A stretch of 7,950 nucleotides of DNA from Alkaliphilus sp. (GCA_023230535.1 JALNXC010000042.1:1-7950), one strand, 5' to 3'; shown: positions 1 to 6,584, numbered from the stretch's first letter. Made by a program: numbers and translations. The notes: generated by a model from the sequence alone, not told the origin.

Positions 1-641
1 GTGGCCTTCCGGGAAAAATCGCCTACACAATATCAAAAATAAAAATAGTAAAAGAACTTTTAAATGATAATCTTGTAAAAGATATAAAAGAATTAGGAAT
101 AGATATAGAAGAAAGTACAATAGAAACCGGAAAATATATACTCCCGGCATTTAGGATTCTGTCAAGTGCGGAGTTTGCATCTGCTACCGCCAGATACGAC
201 GGTATAAGATACGGATACAGATCCGATAATTATGAAAACAGAGAAGAATTATACAAAAATACCCGGTCGGAAGGATTTGGCAAAGAAGCAAAGAAAACCA
301 TTATATTCGGCAACCATGTAATCAATGCGGAACAATATGACAAATATTATAAAAAGTCACAAAAAATAAGAAGCTTAATCAAATATGAAATAAATAAAAT
401 TTTAGAAGGAAATTCAATCCTATTATTGCCATTATCAGATGATTTAGATAAAAATCTAAAGAAAAGCTATAAGAAATTAGGAAGTATGACGGGATACCCC
501 ATGCTTTCAATACCATACAGGGGAGATAAAGGTGAATATATAGAGTTATACATGCTTTCCTCCAGCTTTAATGAAAAGAAACTGATACAATTAGCCAATG
601 AAATCGAAATAAGATTTAATTCCCATGGAGGTGAAAAATAA
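1..641 (+). CDS. gatA: Glutamyl-tRNA(Gln)/aspartyl-tRNA(Asn) amidotransferase subunit A, C-terminal part
   Basis: This is the 3' end of an amidase-family gene; the 5' end is outside the window and the frame opens at base 3, giving 212 visible residues. GatA is the glutaminase subunit of GatCAB, which releases ammonia from glutamine for conversion of mischarged Glu-tRNA(Gln) or Asp-tRNA(Asn). The family signature ARYDGIRYGYR is at visible residues 63-73, followed by RSEGFG (88-93), a stretch resembling the usual LGxxxLSAxxYDxYYxKAQKxR segment (about 102-123), and a terminal GYPMLSIP motif. The Ser-Ser-Lys catalytic triad would lie upstream and cannot be checked. The tail looks compacted: the usual proline/threonine-rich PTAPTPAF-like loop is not recognisable between KIRSLI and GYPMLSIP, where the chain reads LLLPLSDDLDKN instead. 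It overlaps gatB by one base (TAATG), so the two are translationally coupled. The gene is more AT-rich than gatB. Identity is secure; whether it is fully typical is less sure. Confidence 0.9.
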   Translation, partial: GLPGKIAYTISKIKIVKELLNDNLVKDIKELGIDIEESTIETGKYILPAFRILSSAEFASATARYDGIRYGYRSDNYENREELYKNTRSEGFGKEAKKTIIFGNHVINAEQYDKYYKKSQKIRSLIKYEINKILEGNSILLLPLSDDLDKNLKKSYKKLGSMTGYPMLSIPYRGDKGEYIELYMLSSSFNEKKLIQLANEIEIRFNSHGGEK

Positions 642-2062
642 TGGATAAGGATTATGAAATAGTAATAGGAGTAGAAGTCCATGTGGAGCTGAAAACAAAA
701 ACAAAAATATTTTGTGCCTGTACTACGGAATTCGGCGGTGAGCCAAATACCCACTGCTGCCCAGTGTGTATGGGATTCCCCGGAACGCTGCCCGTATTAA
801 ATGAAGAAGTTGTAAACTATGCTATACAGGCAGGATTAGCCACAAACTGTGAAATCACCGGGAACAGTAAACAAGATAGAAAACATTATTTCTATCCTGA
901 CCTGCCGACTTCCTATCAGATATCCCAGGATGAACCGCCAATCTGTCATGATGGGCATCTGGATATTGAAGTTGAAGGAAGGGAGAAAACTATAGGAATT
1001 ACCAGAATTCATATAGAAGAAGATGCAGGAAAGCTGATTCATATAGATGGCCTGGGTACCTTAGTAGATTACAATCGCAGCGGGGTGCCCTTAATAGAGA
1101 TTGTTTCCGAACCGGATCTGAGATCGGCAGAAGAGACAAGGGCATTTTTACAGAAACTTCGTGCCATAATGCTATATATAGGAGTATCGGATTGTAAAAT
1201 GAATGAAGGTTCTTTCAGATGCGATGTGAACCTGTCCGTCAGAAAAAAGGGCGAAGAAGAATATGGTACGAGGACAGAGATGAAAAACCTGAACTCCTTC
1301 CAATCCGTTATGAGAACTATAGAATATGAAGCACAGAGACAGATCAAGGAAATAAAAGACGGCGGGATCATAATACAAGAAACCAGGCGTTTTGACCAAA
1401 ACAGCGGAAAAACTTTCTCCATGAGAACCAAGGAAGATGCACAGGATTATAGATACTTACCGGATGCGGATTTGATGCCGATAGTAATAGATGAAGAAAA
1501 AATAGAAAAGCTGAGGAAGACATTACCTGATTTGCCGGATGTGAGAAAAAGATTATATATGGATAGATACGGCCTGAACAGTTACGATGCGGAGCAATTA
1601 ATCGCATCAATAGATATCGCGGATTATTTTGAAAAAGCGGTTAAACTATGTAAAAACCCAAAAACTCTGGCAAATATAATGATCACGGAAGTATTCAGAA
1701 TTGTGGATACCGATGATTTTGAGGCGCCTTTTTCATATAAATATTTAGCCGAATTAGTTGACCTATTGGAGGATGGAAAAATAACCGGCAGTTCCGGCAA
1801 AAAGGTTTTAGAGCAGATGATAAAAGAAGATAAATCACCTTCAATGATTGTAAAGGAAAAAAACTTTGAACAAATCAATGATATTGATACCCTTCTGCCC
1901 ATAATCCGGGAGGCTATAGCAAGCAGTGAAAAGGCAGTTAAGGAATATAAAGGTGGAAAAGAAAAAGCATTACAATCAATAATCGGAAAAATAATGGGTA
2001 AAACCGGAGGAAAAGCCAATCCGGAAACTACTATTAAATTATTAAAGGAGAATCTGAAATAG
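641..2062 (+). CDS. gatB: Aspartyl/glutamyl-tRNA amidotransferase subunit B
   Basis: GatB is the tRNA-binding and transamidating subunit of GatCAB: it phosphorylates the misacylated amino acid on Glu-tRNA(Gln) or Asp-tRNA(Asn) and amidates it with ammonia channelled from GatA. The protein is 473 residues, the normal family length. Visible hallmarks are the N-terminal VIGVEVHVELKTKTKIF block (8-24), the PVCMGFPGTLPVLN block (41-54), KQDRKHYFYPDLPTSYQISQ (77-96), the IEEDAGK loop (125-131), VDYNRSGVPLIEIVSEPD (142-159) and RTEMKNLNSF (211-220). C25, C27, C40 and C43 form a CxC...CxxC set as in the zinc-containing GatB form. The C-terminal YqeY-like tail domain (about 325-473) carries KITGSSGKKVLEQM and ends with a GKTGGKANPE segment. 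The ATG at 641 is supported by a GGAGG at 627-631, nine bases upstream. It is cotranscribed with gatA; gatC is not in the window. Confidence 0.97.
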   Translation: MDKDYEIVIGVEVHVELKTKTKIFCACTTEFGGEPNTHCCPVCMGFPGTLPVLNEEVVNYAIQAGLATNCEITGNSKQDRKHYFYPDLPTSYQISQDEPPICHDGHLDIEVEGREKTIGITRIHIEEDAGKLIHIDGLGTLVDYNRSGVPLIEIVSEPDLRSAEETRAFLQKLRAIMLYIGVSDCKMNEGSFRCDVNLSVRKKGEEEYGTRTEMKNLNSFQSVMRTIEYEAQRQIKEIKDGGIIIQETRRFDQNSGKTFSMRTKEDAQDYRYLPDADLMPIVIDEEKIEKLRKTLPDLPDVRKRLYMDRYGLNSYDAEQLIASIDIADYFEKAVKLCKNPKTLANIMITEVFRIVDTDDFEAPFSYKYLAELVDLLEDGKITGSSGKKVLEQMIKEDKSPSMIVKEKNFEQINDIDTLLPIIREAIASSEKAVKEYKGGKEKALQSIIGKIMGKTGGKANPETTIKLLKENLK

Positions 2063-2088
2063 GTATGTCAGGGGATGTCAAACTGTGT

Positions 2089-2113
2089 AAAAAAGCACCT
2101 TTCCTGCTTTTTT
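2089..2113 (+). terminator. Candidate intrinsic terminator after gatB
   Basis: A nine-base arm AAAAAAGCA (2089-2097) pairs with TGCTTTTTT (2105-2113) around a seven-base loop, 27 bases after the gatB stop. The run of six T at the end of the 3' arm fits an intrinsic terminator of the gat operon. The stem is A/T-rich with only two G-C pairs, so it is weak; the stronger hairpin at 2446-2490 is a likely backup. Confidence 0.5.
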
Positions 2114-2168
2114 GTCATCTTATAATATCTGAGCGCATCGAAGAATCTGTATTTAAAGCCCTTTGAAA

Positions 2169-2220
2169 AATTTCACCAAGACTGAAAAAATTAAAAGTAT
2201 ATTTAATTTTATGTTTAAAA
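2169..2220. repeat. AT-rich dispersed repeat, copy 1
   Basis: The last 30 bases of this segment (2191-2220) match the last 30 bases of the window (7921-7950) at 29 positions; the only difference is G at 2197 versus A at 7927. The match can be extended leftwards with small gaps: both copies begin AATTTC, then CCA, then TGAAA (2169-2190 versus 7905-7920). The sequence is simple and AT-rich, but an uninterrupted 23-base identity plus a collinear flank is more than expected by chance. Both copies have the same orientation. Its function is not known. Confidence 0.55.
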
Positions 2221-2246
2221 ATAAATATTGGGGATATAAATATAAT

Positions 2247-2269
2247 ACAACAAAAGTTTTACTTGTTGT
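2247..2269. repeat. Small AT-rich inverted repeat in the intergenic region
   Basis: ACAACAA (2247-2253) and TTGTTGT (2263-2269) are perfect inverted copies separated by nine bases. An alternative pairing uses AAGT/ACTT inside with a two-base bulge. There is no adjacent gene that it obviously serves, and it may be incidental in this AT-rich DNA. Confidence 0.3.
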
Positions 2270-2294
2270 TTCGAAGTCAATATATTCATTAGCT

Positions 2295-2450
2295 GCAGAA
2301 GTAAAGTCGCGGTCCGATAAGCAACAGCAGTACCGGATAAAGCGATAAAGCAAATGCAGAAGTTAAGATGATTGACGGAGCAACAAATAAGTAAAATGTA
2401 TGTTGAATCTCTACTGTGAGGTACAGGATGATTAACAGAGAAAATAAGTA
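2295..2450. repeat. Degenerate direct repeats with a period of about 60 bases
   Basis: GATGATTGACGGAG followed shortly by AAATAAGTA (2367-2393) recurs 60 bases later as GATGATTAACAGAG followed by AAATAAGTA (2427-2450), with a three-base gap. An earlier partial unit is GCAGAAGTAAAG (2295-2306), matched 61 bases later by GCAGAAGTTAAG (2356-2367). The later parts of the units have diverged. This could be a decayed tandem duplication or remains of a degraded gene; no intact coding frame spans it. Confidence 0.45.
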
Positions 2451-2490
2451 GCGCCTGATATCGTAAGTTGTTGATATTCAGGCGCTGCTT
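2446..2490. terminator. Strong hairpin, probable bidirectional terminator between convergent operons
   Basis: The arm at 2446-2462 (AAGTAGCGCCTGATATC) pairs with 2473-2490 (GATATTCAGGCGCTGCTT) with one mismatch and one bulged base, leaving a ten-base loop. The core AGCGCCTGA/TCAGGCGCT is perfect. It is followed on the plus side by ATGTTTTT (2491-2498) and on the minus side by ATTTTCT (read from 2445 down), so T-rich tracts flank both ends. It lies about 95 bases past the end of the minus-strand ABC operon and 384 bases past gatB, where a shared terminator for the two converging units would be expected. Confidence 0.75.
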
Positions 2491-2496
2491 ATGTTT

Positions 2497-2538
2497 TTAA
2501 TCAATCTCAGTAACGGCAGCCCCATCAGGAGTCTTCAT
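2497..2538 (-). other. Possible 13-residue minus-strand mini-ORF, or the tail of a lost gene
   Basis: On the minus strand ATG at 2538 opens MKTPDGAAVTEID, then TAA at 2499-2497. A GGAGG lies ten bases upstream (2553-2549). The same frame stays open further upstream as KDRRAGTVVLFGGQKG and runs into the 3' end of the ATPase gene, one frame off. The composition looks protein-like, but I do not recognise it. It could be the C-terminal remnant of a deleted gene, a tiny real peptide at the end of the ABC operon, or chance. It sits directly before the strong hairpin at 2446-2490. Confidence 0.2.
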
Positions 2539-2585
2539 TCCTTTTTGTCCTCCAAAAAGAACCACTGTACCTGCCCTCCGGTCTT

Positions 2586-3545
2586 TTAAGTGTTTCCCAG
2601 TTGGCTTTTAAATATTATTTCGATATCTACCCTGTCCCCAATATTAAACTCCCTGCATTGAATTCCTTTAAGGTGCGCTTCTAACTTTTGCCCATCATTA
2701 TCAAGAATGATTTCCGTCCTATGACCCAAAAATATCATCTCTTCAATAATATATTTTCCATTAGAATTCTTTGTTAGTTTTGTATCTTCCGGTCGTAATA
2801 TATATTGGTTTCCTGCTTCATCTCCAATAAAGTTCGAGCGCCCTACAAAGTTTGCCACATATGAATTTACAGGGTTATAATAGATTTCCTCCGGTGTTCC
2901 GGTTTGAACGATTTTCCCTTTTTCCATAACTACAACGCGATCGGAAAGGCTCAATCCTTCCTCCTGATCGTGAGTAACATAGATCATGGTTGTGTTGGTT
3001 TTTCCCTGGATATCCTTTAATTCCCTTCGCAGATGATTTCTCAAGGCTACATCTAAATTGCTAAGGGGTTCATCCAGTAAAAGTACTTCTGCACCGGTTG
3101 CAAGGGATCTTGCTAAGGCAACCCTCTGTTGTTGGCCTCCACTTAAGTTACCAATTCTTGATGTCTCATAGCCTGAAAGCCCCACCAATTGAACATATTC
3201 TTCCGCTGCTTTTAGGGCCTTTTTCTTTTGGAATTTCCTGAAAAATCTGATACCATATGCTACATTTTCAAGCACATTAAGATGGGGAAACAATGCGTAA
3301 TTCTGAAAAACCGTCGACACAGGCCGTAATTCCGGAGAATAGTTACTGATGTCTTTTCCCTCCAGAAAAACCTCCCCATAATCAGGCTTGAGGAAACCTC
3401 CCACTAAGTTTAAAGTAGTAGTTTTCCCACACCCGGATGGCCCTAATAGGGTTATAAATTCCCCGGCTTTAACCCCCAGATTAAAATCTTTTACTCCATT
3501 TTCATCATCATATATCTTTGTTAAATTTTTTAATTCTAAAATCAT
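2586..3545 (-). CDS. ABC importer ATP-binding protein (PotA/FbpC-like)
   Basis: This 319-residue protein is the cytoplasmic ATPase that powers the importer encoded just upstream. All nucleotide-binding elements are intact: Walker A GPSGCGKT (35-42), Q-loop glutamine 81 in VFQNYALFPH, signature LSGGQ (134-138), Walker B VLLLDEP (154-160), D-loop SNLD (162-165) and switch histidine 192 in VTHDQEE. Residues from about 240 to 315 form a TOBE-type regulatory tail containing the usual LRPED motif (250-254), as in ferric, spermidine and phosphonate importers; the tail is somewhat short for the group. The ATG at 3545 overlaps the permease stop in ATGA, and AGAGGGG (3560-3554) lies eight bases upstream. 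It is the last gene of the operon. The ATPase does not reveal the substrate. Confidence 0.95.
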   Translation of the reverse strand: MILELKNLTKIYDDENGVKDFNLGVKAGEFITLLGPSGCGKTTTLNLVGGFLKPDYGEVFLEGKDISNYSPELRPVSTVFQNYALFPHLNVLENVAYGIRFFRKFQKKKALKAAEEYVQLVGLSGYETSRIGNLSGGQQQRVALARSLATGAEVLLLDEPLSNLDVALRNHLRRELKDIQGKTNTTMIYVTHDQEEGLSLSDRVVVMEKGKIVQTGTPEEIYYNPVNSYVANFVGRSNFIGDEAGNQYILRPEDTKLTKNSNGKYIIEEMIFLGHRTEIILDNDGQKLEAHLKGIQCREFNIGDRVDIEIIFKSQLGNT

Positions 3546-5182
3546 TGAACTTTCCCCTCTTCTCCGGTCATAAAATATATGGCAATTAGGTTTACGGTAA
3601 AGGTTATCATGATCAAGGCAACTCCCATTACAGCCGCCTGTCCATATTGTCCGTTTCTCACCTCACCATGCATCATGACACTTAAGACTAGGTTTTTAGG
3701 TGATACTAAAAGCATCAAGGGCCCAACCGTAGTCATACATGCCGTAAAAGCATTTATAAAACTTACTAAAAATGTAGGCCGAATCAGTGGAAAAATCACA
3801 GTAAGCATAGTTCGCAATTTGGATGTTCCCAAATCATAGGAAGCCCATTCCAATTTCTTATCAATATTTTCAAAAGCAGCATTGGCAGCCTTATTTCCCA
3901 CTGAAATATGACGAAATATACAATTTATTATTAAAATCAGCAAAGTTCCCGTCATAGCTATCGGTCCTCTGTGAAACACAACTATATAGGCTAGTCCAAA
4001 GAAAATTCCCGGAATTATATATGGTAGAGAACCAATAAATTCAACCCCCTGCATCCCCGGAATCTGTCGTCTCTTATTATAGTAGGATAGCAATATTCCA
4101 AATACGGTAGAAAGAAATCCTGCAACCACAGCCATATACACAGTCCTCAACAGTGCATCAAAATGACGGCTCTGGAAGACGTTCAGATGATCAGTGGTGA
4201 ATACTAAAGATCCTGAAACATTTCTTGATATTGCTTGTATAAATAAGTTCCCATACTGAACTGCCATGAGTATAAAGAAGGCTACAGTAATAGTTCCACT
4301 TATAAATGTAACTATTTTAGGAAGCTTGAAATTTATGGAATCCACATCAAGAAGCTTTGACCTTTCGGACAATGTATCCGTTCTCTGTAAGTTTTTACGA
4401 TAAAAGAAAAATGCAATCAATGCCGGTGGCAATAGGAGAACTGTCATCGCAGCTGCTCCATTTAAATTTGCCTGTGCATAGACCCGAAGGTAGGCCTCTG
4501 TTGCCAGGACATGGAACCTTCCACCTATAATTATCGGTGTTGTAAAATCCGAAATATTCATTGTAAACTGTAGAAATAAAACGGATAATATTGTTGGAAT
4601 CATTGCCGGGAAAATTACATTTCTTAGAGTTTCCCAAGGATTTGCGCCTAAATCCCTTGATGCCAATATAAGCCTGCTATCCAGTTGGCTTAAGCCTGTC
4701 ATGATAAACATTGCAGATAAGGATATTCCACTGATGCTCTGTAAGAGAACAAGTCCATGCCAGCCATAGGGATTTAATGTTGCACCAAAGATTCCATAAC
4801 TGATTAAGCCCCTACGCCCAAAGAGAGTTAGAAGGCCAATTGACGAGACAAACGGTGGTGATATCATGGTCATCATTAAGGCACGGTATATAAAATTTCT
4901 TGTTCCGGCCTTCCTAAAGTGAGCATACAAACCTATACCGAATGCCAAAACCGTTGCAAGAACTGAGGATAAAGTTGCAACAAACACACTATTTCTTATA
5001 AGCTCCATATTTTTTGCCTGGAACAGATCCTTATAATGGTAAAGCGTCCATTCACCCCCTTCGGTCATACTTCTGAGCAAGAGGCCTGCTATCGGATATA
5101 GGATAAATAGCAAAAAAGCTATGATTAATAAAATAATTATAGCTTTTTCGAAGTGGGATGAATAGGAAGTGTTCCTATTCAT
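3542..5182 (-). CDS. ABC importer permease, fused two-domain (FbpB/ThiP/PhnV-like)
   Basis: The 546-residue membrane protein contains two permease halves in one chain, so it can form the whole transmembrane pore. About twelve hydrophobic helices are visible, the first at 13-36. Each half has an EAA-type loop that docks on the ATPase: LASRDLGANPWETLRNVIFP (173-192) and WASYDLGTSKLRTMLTVIFP (446-465). A hydrophilic linker at about 262-288 separates the halves. This fused design of about 550 residues is typical of ferric-iron, thiamine and aminoethylphosphonate importers. The ATG at 5182 directly follows the binding-protein stop (TAG then ATG, no gap), with AGGTGA (5192-5187) four bases away. 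The start codon lies inside a perfect 12-bp hairpin (5157-5183), so initiation probably depends on ribosomes finishing the upstream gene. Confidence 0.93.
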   Translation of the reverse strand: MNRNTSYSSHFEKAIIILLIIAFLLFILYPIAGLLLRSMTEGGEWTLYHYKDLFQAKNMELIRNSVFVATLSSVLATVLAFGIGLYAHFRKAGTRNFIYRALMMTMISPPFVSSIGLLTLFGRRGLISYGIFGATLNPYGWHGLVLLQSISGISLSAMFIMTGLSQLDSRLILASRDLGANPWETLRNVIFPAMIPTILSVLFLQFTMNISDFTTPIIIGGRFHVLATEAYLRVYAQANLNGAAAMTVLLLPPALIAFFFYRKNLQRTDTLSERSKLLDVDSINFKLPKIVTFISGTITVAFFILMAVQYGNLFIQAISRNVSGSLVFTTDHLNVFQSRHFDALLRTVYMAVVAGFLSTVFGILLSYYNKRRQIPGMQGVEFIGSLPYIIPGIFFGLAYIVVFHRGPIAMTGTLLILIINCIFRHISVGNKAANAAFENIDKKLEWASYDLGTSKLRTMLTVIFPLIRPTFLVSFINAFTACMTTVGPLMLLVSPKNLVLSVMMHGEVRNGQYGQAAVMGVALIMITFTVNLIAIYFMTGEEGKVQ

Positions 5183-5183
5183 C
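5157..5183 (-). promoter_or_regulatory. Perfect 12-bp hairpin enclosing the permease start codon
   Basis: Read on the minus strand, GATGAATAGGAA and TTCCTATTCATC are perfect inverted copies separated by only CAC. The 5' arm begins with the last base of the binding-protein stop codon and includes the permease ATG; the 3' arm covers permease codons 5 to 9. The Shine-Dalgarno AGGTGA lies just outside the stem. The likely effect is to lower free initiation and tie permease synthesis to translation of the binding-protein gene, and perhaps to shield the 3' end of that part of the message. The structure is seen; the role is inferred. Confidence 0.65.
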
Positions 5184-6253
5184 TATTCACCTGTAATCTC
5201 TGCCCATCTTGCTAATGTGCTTTCTCTGTCACTTCCCATTTTTATTAAATCAAAATCGATTAATTTATCCATATCCAATATAGCAGCTAAATCCTCCGGA
5301 GGTTCGACATTTCTATTTGCCATTATTCTAGCATCTGCATCTTTTAAAATTGATTGTCCATGATCCGAAACATACCAATCAACAAAAGCTTTTGCCGCAT
5401 CCTTGTTCTTAGAATTCTCAAATATTGCAATTGGTGCGGGAATCCATGGAACTTTATCAAGGAATACAGGAGTTACCGGAGCCGTTTCTGTCAATCCAAA
5501 AGTACCGCCGGTAATTGCAGTAAGTCCAATTGCAAACTCCCCTTCTGCTACTTTTTGAGCAGGTTCTCCTCCACTTTGTCCATAAAAGCCTACATTTTTA
5601 TCAATAGCTTCCCAGAATTTCCAAGCATCTTCTTCACCCATAGCTTGAATCAAACCGCTATGAATTGCATATTGTCCACCTGAAATACTTGGGTCGGCCA
5701 TTGTTATTTCACCCCGGTATTGTGGATCCGTAAGATCTTGCCATGTTTCAGGAACATCTAATCCTAATTCTGTAATTAAATCATCATTGATAATAATCCC
5801 ATGTGGAACTATAGCTAAAGCACCATAATAACCTTCAGGATCTATATATTTATCATCAATATTTGCATATCCCGGTGACTTATATTGATGTAAATATCCT
5901 AGTTTAATTGCATTGATATAACTGTCTACACCTCCGCCAAACCATACATCAGTGGTAGTTTCTCCTTCTTCAGCCTGTAGCTGGGAAAGTTTTGCCCCTG
6001 TTGACATGCTTACCCATTCAATTTCAATTCCTGTCTCTTCTGTGAACTGAGCAAACGAATTTTCCGCTCCGCCATATGCTACCGACACTTCCAAAACAGT
6101 ACCTTCATATGGCCTTTCTTCCTTTTCGTCTTCACCCGATATTTCTACAACCCCATCATCATCCTTAACTACATCAGTACCTCTGCAAGCAACTAAGGAA
6201 AAGATCAGTAGCAATATTAACAATAAACTGAGTATTTTCTTCATGTTTCTCAT
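5183..6253 (-). CDS. ABC importer solute-binding lipoprotein (AfuA/FbpA-type, COG1840-like)
   Basis: The 356-residue protein should capture the ligand outside the membrane for the adjacent permease. A lipoprotein signal is clear: MRNMKK, a leucine-rich core (7-20), then lipobox LVAC with Cys23. An acidic linker (about 29-48) precedes the globular part. Family features include DVWFGGGVD (102-110), ITMADPSISGGQ (183-194), FYGQSGGEPAQKVAEGEFAIGLT (223-245) and the late KAFVDWYVSDHGQ block (288-300). The two neighbouring tyrosines that bind iron in classical ferric-binding proteins are not evident, so an organophosphate or other anion is equally possible. The ATG at 6253 is chosen because AAAGGAGGG (6268-6260) lies six bases upstream; a longer frame from a TTG at 6274 would translate the ribosome binding site itself. 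It is first in the operon. Confidence 0.92.
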   Translation of the reverse strand: MRNMKKILSLLLILLLIFSLVACRGTDVVKDDDGVVEISGEDEKEERPYEGTVLEVSVAYGGAENSFAQFTEETGIEIEWVSMSTGAKLSQLQAEEGETTTDVWFGGGVDSYINAIKLGYLHQYKSPGYANIDDKYIDPEGYYGALAIVPHGIIINDDLITELGLDVPETWQDLTDPQYRGEITMADPSISGGQYAIHSGLIQAMGEEDAWKFWEAIDKNVGFYGQSGGEPAQKVAEGEFAIGLTAITGGTFGLTETAPVTPVFLDKVPWIPAPIAIFENSKNKDAAKAFVDWYVSDHGQSILKDADARIMANRNVEPPEDLAAILDMDKLIDFDLIKMGSDRESTLARWAEITGE

Positions 6254-6274
6254 TTTTATCCCTCCTTTCATCAA

Positions 6275-6303
6275 ATTTTATAACTCTTAGGCTAAAGTGT
6301 CCA
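6275..6303 (-). promoter_or_regulatory. Promoter candidate for the ABC importer operon
   Basis: On the minus strand TGGACA (6303-6298) and TAAAAT (6280-6275) are separated by exactly 17 bases, each matching the housekeeping consensus at five of six positions. The transcript would begin about 15 bases upstream of the ribosome binding site, giving a short leader. No convincing Fur-type operator overlaps it. Confidence 0.6.
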
Positions 6304-6374
6304 ATAGATAGAATTTATTGAAATTTCTGCTATTATAGATAAAATTAATACATCGGTGTGCAGCACTCTGCATA

Positions 6375-6412
6375 TTTAGGATTTTTTCCTTCTGAACTAT
6401 TTTAGGATTTTT
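6375..6412. repeat. Short direct repeat TTTAGGATTTTT
   Basis: TTTAGGATTTTT occurs at 6375-6386 and again at 6401-6412, 26 bases apart, about 70-110 bases upstream of the promoter candidate at 6275-6303. It could be a pair of operator half-sites or simple-sequence drift. Nearby, TGCAG and CTGCA form a small inverted repeat around CACT (6358-6372). Confidence 0.3.
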
Positions 6413-6427
6413 AGGCCATGAGGGCTG

Positions 6428-6513
6428 GAGCAATGGGGACTGATATCGAAAGACCATGGGGACTGGCACCATGGTTTACGCTTTTAAAACCATCGTACCA
6501 GTCCCCATGGCTC
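6428..6513. repeat. Palindromic repeat element with duplicated 5' arm
   Basis: The 24-base arms at 6454-6477 and 6487-6510 pair at 22 of 24 positions around a nine-base loop; the outer 13 bases, CCATGGGGACTGG, are perfect. A second copy of the outer arm, GAGCAATGGGGACTG (6428-6442), could instead pair with 6499-6513 at 14 of 15 positions, so one 3' arm has two possible partners. The GC-rich, CCATGG-rich sequence stands out from its AT-rich surroundings and resembles the small palindromic elements scattered between clostridial genes. It contains short open frames but no credible gene. Confidence 0.7.
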
Positions 6514-6539
6514 GTATTTGAAGAACCGCGGTACCTGAT

Positions 6540-6573
6540 ACCCCGGTTTTTTCAACCAGGAAAAAACCGGGGT
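6540..6573. terminator. Perfect 14-bp hairpin 3' of the diguanylate cyclase gene
   Basis: ACCCCGGTTTTTTC (6540-6553) pairs perfectly with GAAAAAACCGGGGT (6560-6573) around the six-base loop AACCAG. It begins 12 bases after the minus-strand GGEEF gene stop, where a terminator or 3'-protecting structure is expected. It is not canonical: G-C pairs are at the base and A-T pairs at the loop end, and no T-run follows on either strand. It may belong to the adjoining palindromic cluster instead. Confidence 0.5.
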
Positions 6574-6584
6574 CATATTCTTTC

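Noticed and set aside
2163..2348. A 61-codon plus-strand frame beginning with TTG
   Set aside because: It has no ribosome binding site and no recognised motif, and it lies in AT-rich repeat DNA. Its Phe/Lys/Asn-rich start comes from the repeat, and the second copy of that repeat has a stop in the same frame.
5354..5683. A 109-codon plus-strand frame antisense to the binding-protein gene
   Set aside because: It lies entirely opposite a well-supported lipoprotein gene, and its composition is that of a reverse-strand shadow.
6253..6274. Upstream TTG start for the binding protein
   Set aside because: It would translate the AAAGGAGGG ribosome binding site and disturb the compact lipoprotein signal; the ATG at 6253 is properly spaced.
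6275..6345. Fur box at the importer promoter
   Set aside because: No GATAATGATAATCATTATC-like inverted repeat is present. The short palindrome GAAATTTC (6320-6327) is too small and AT-rich to support it.
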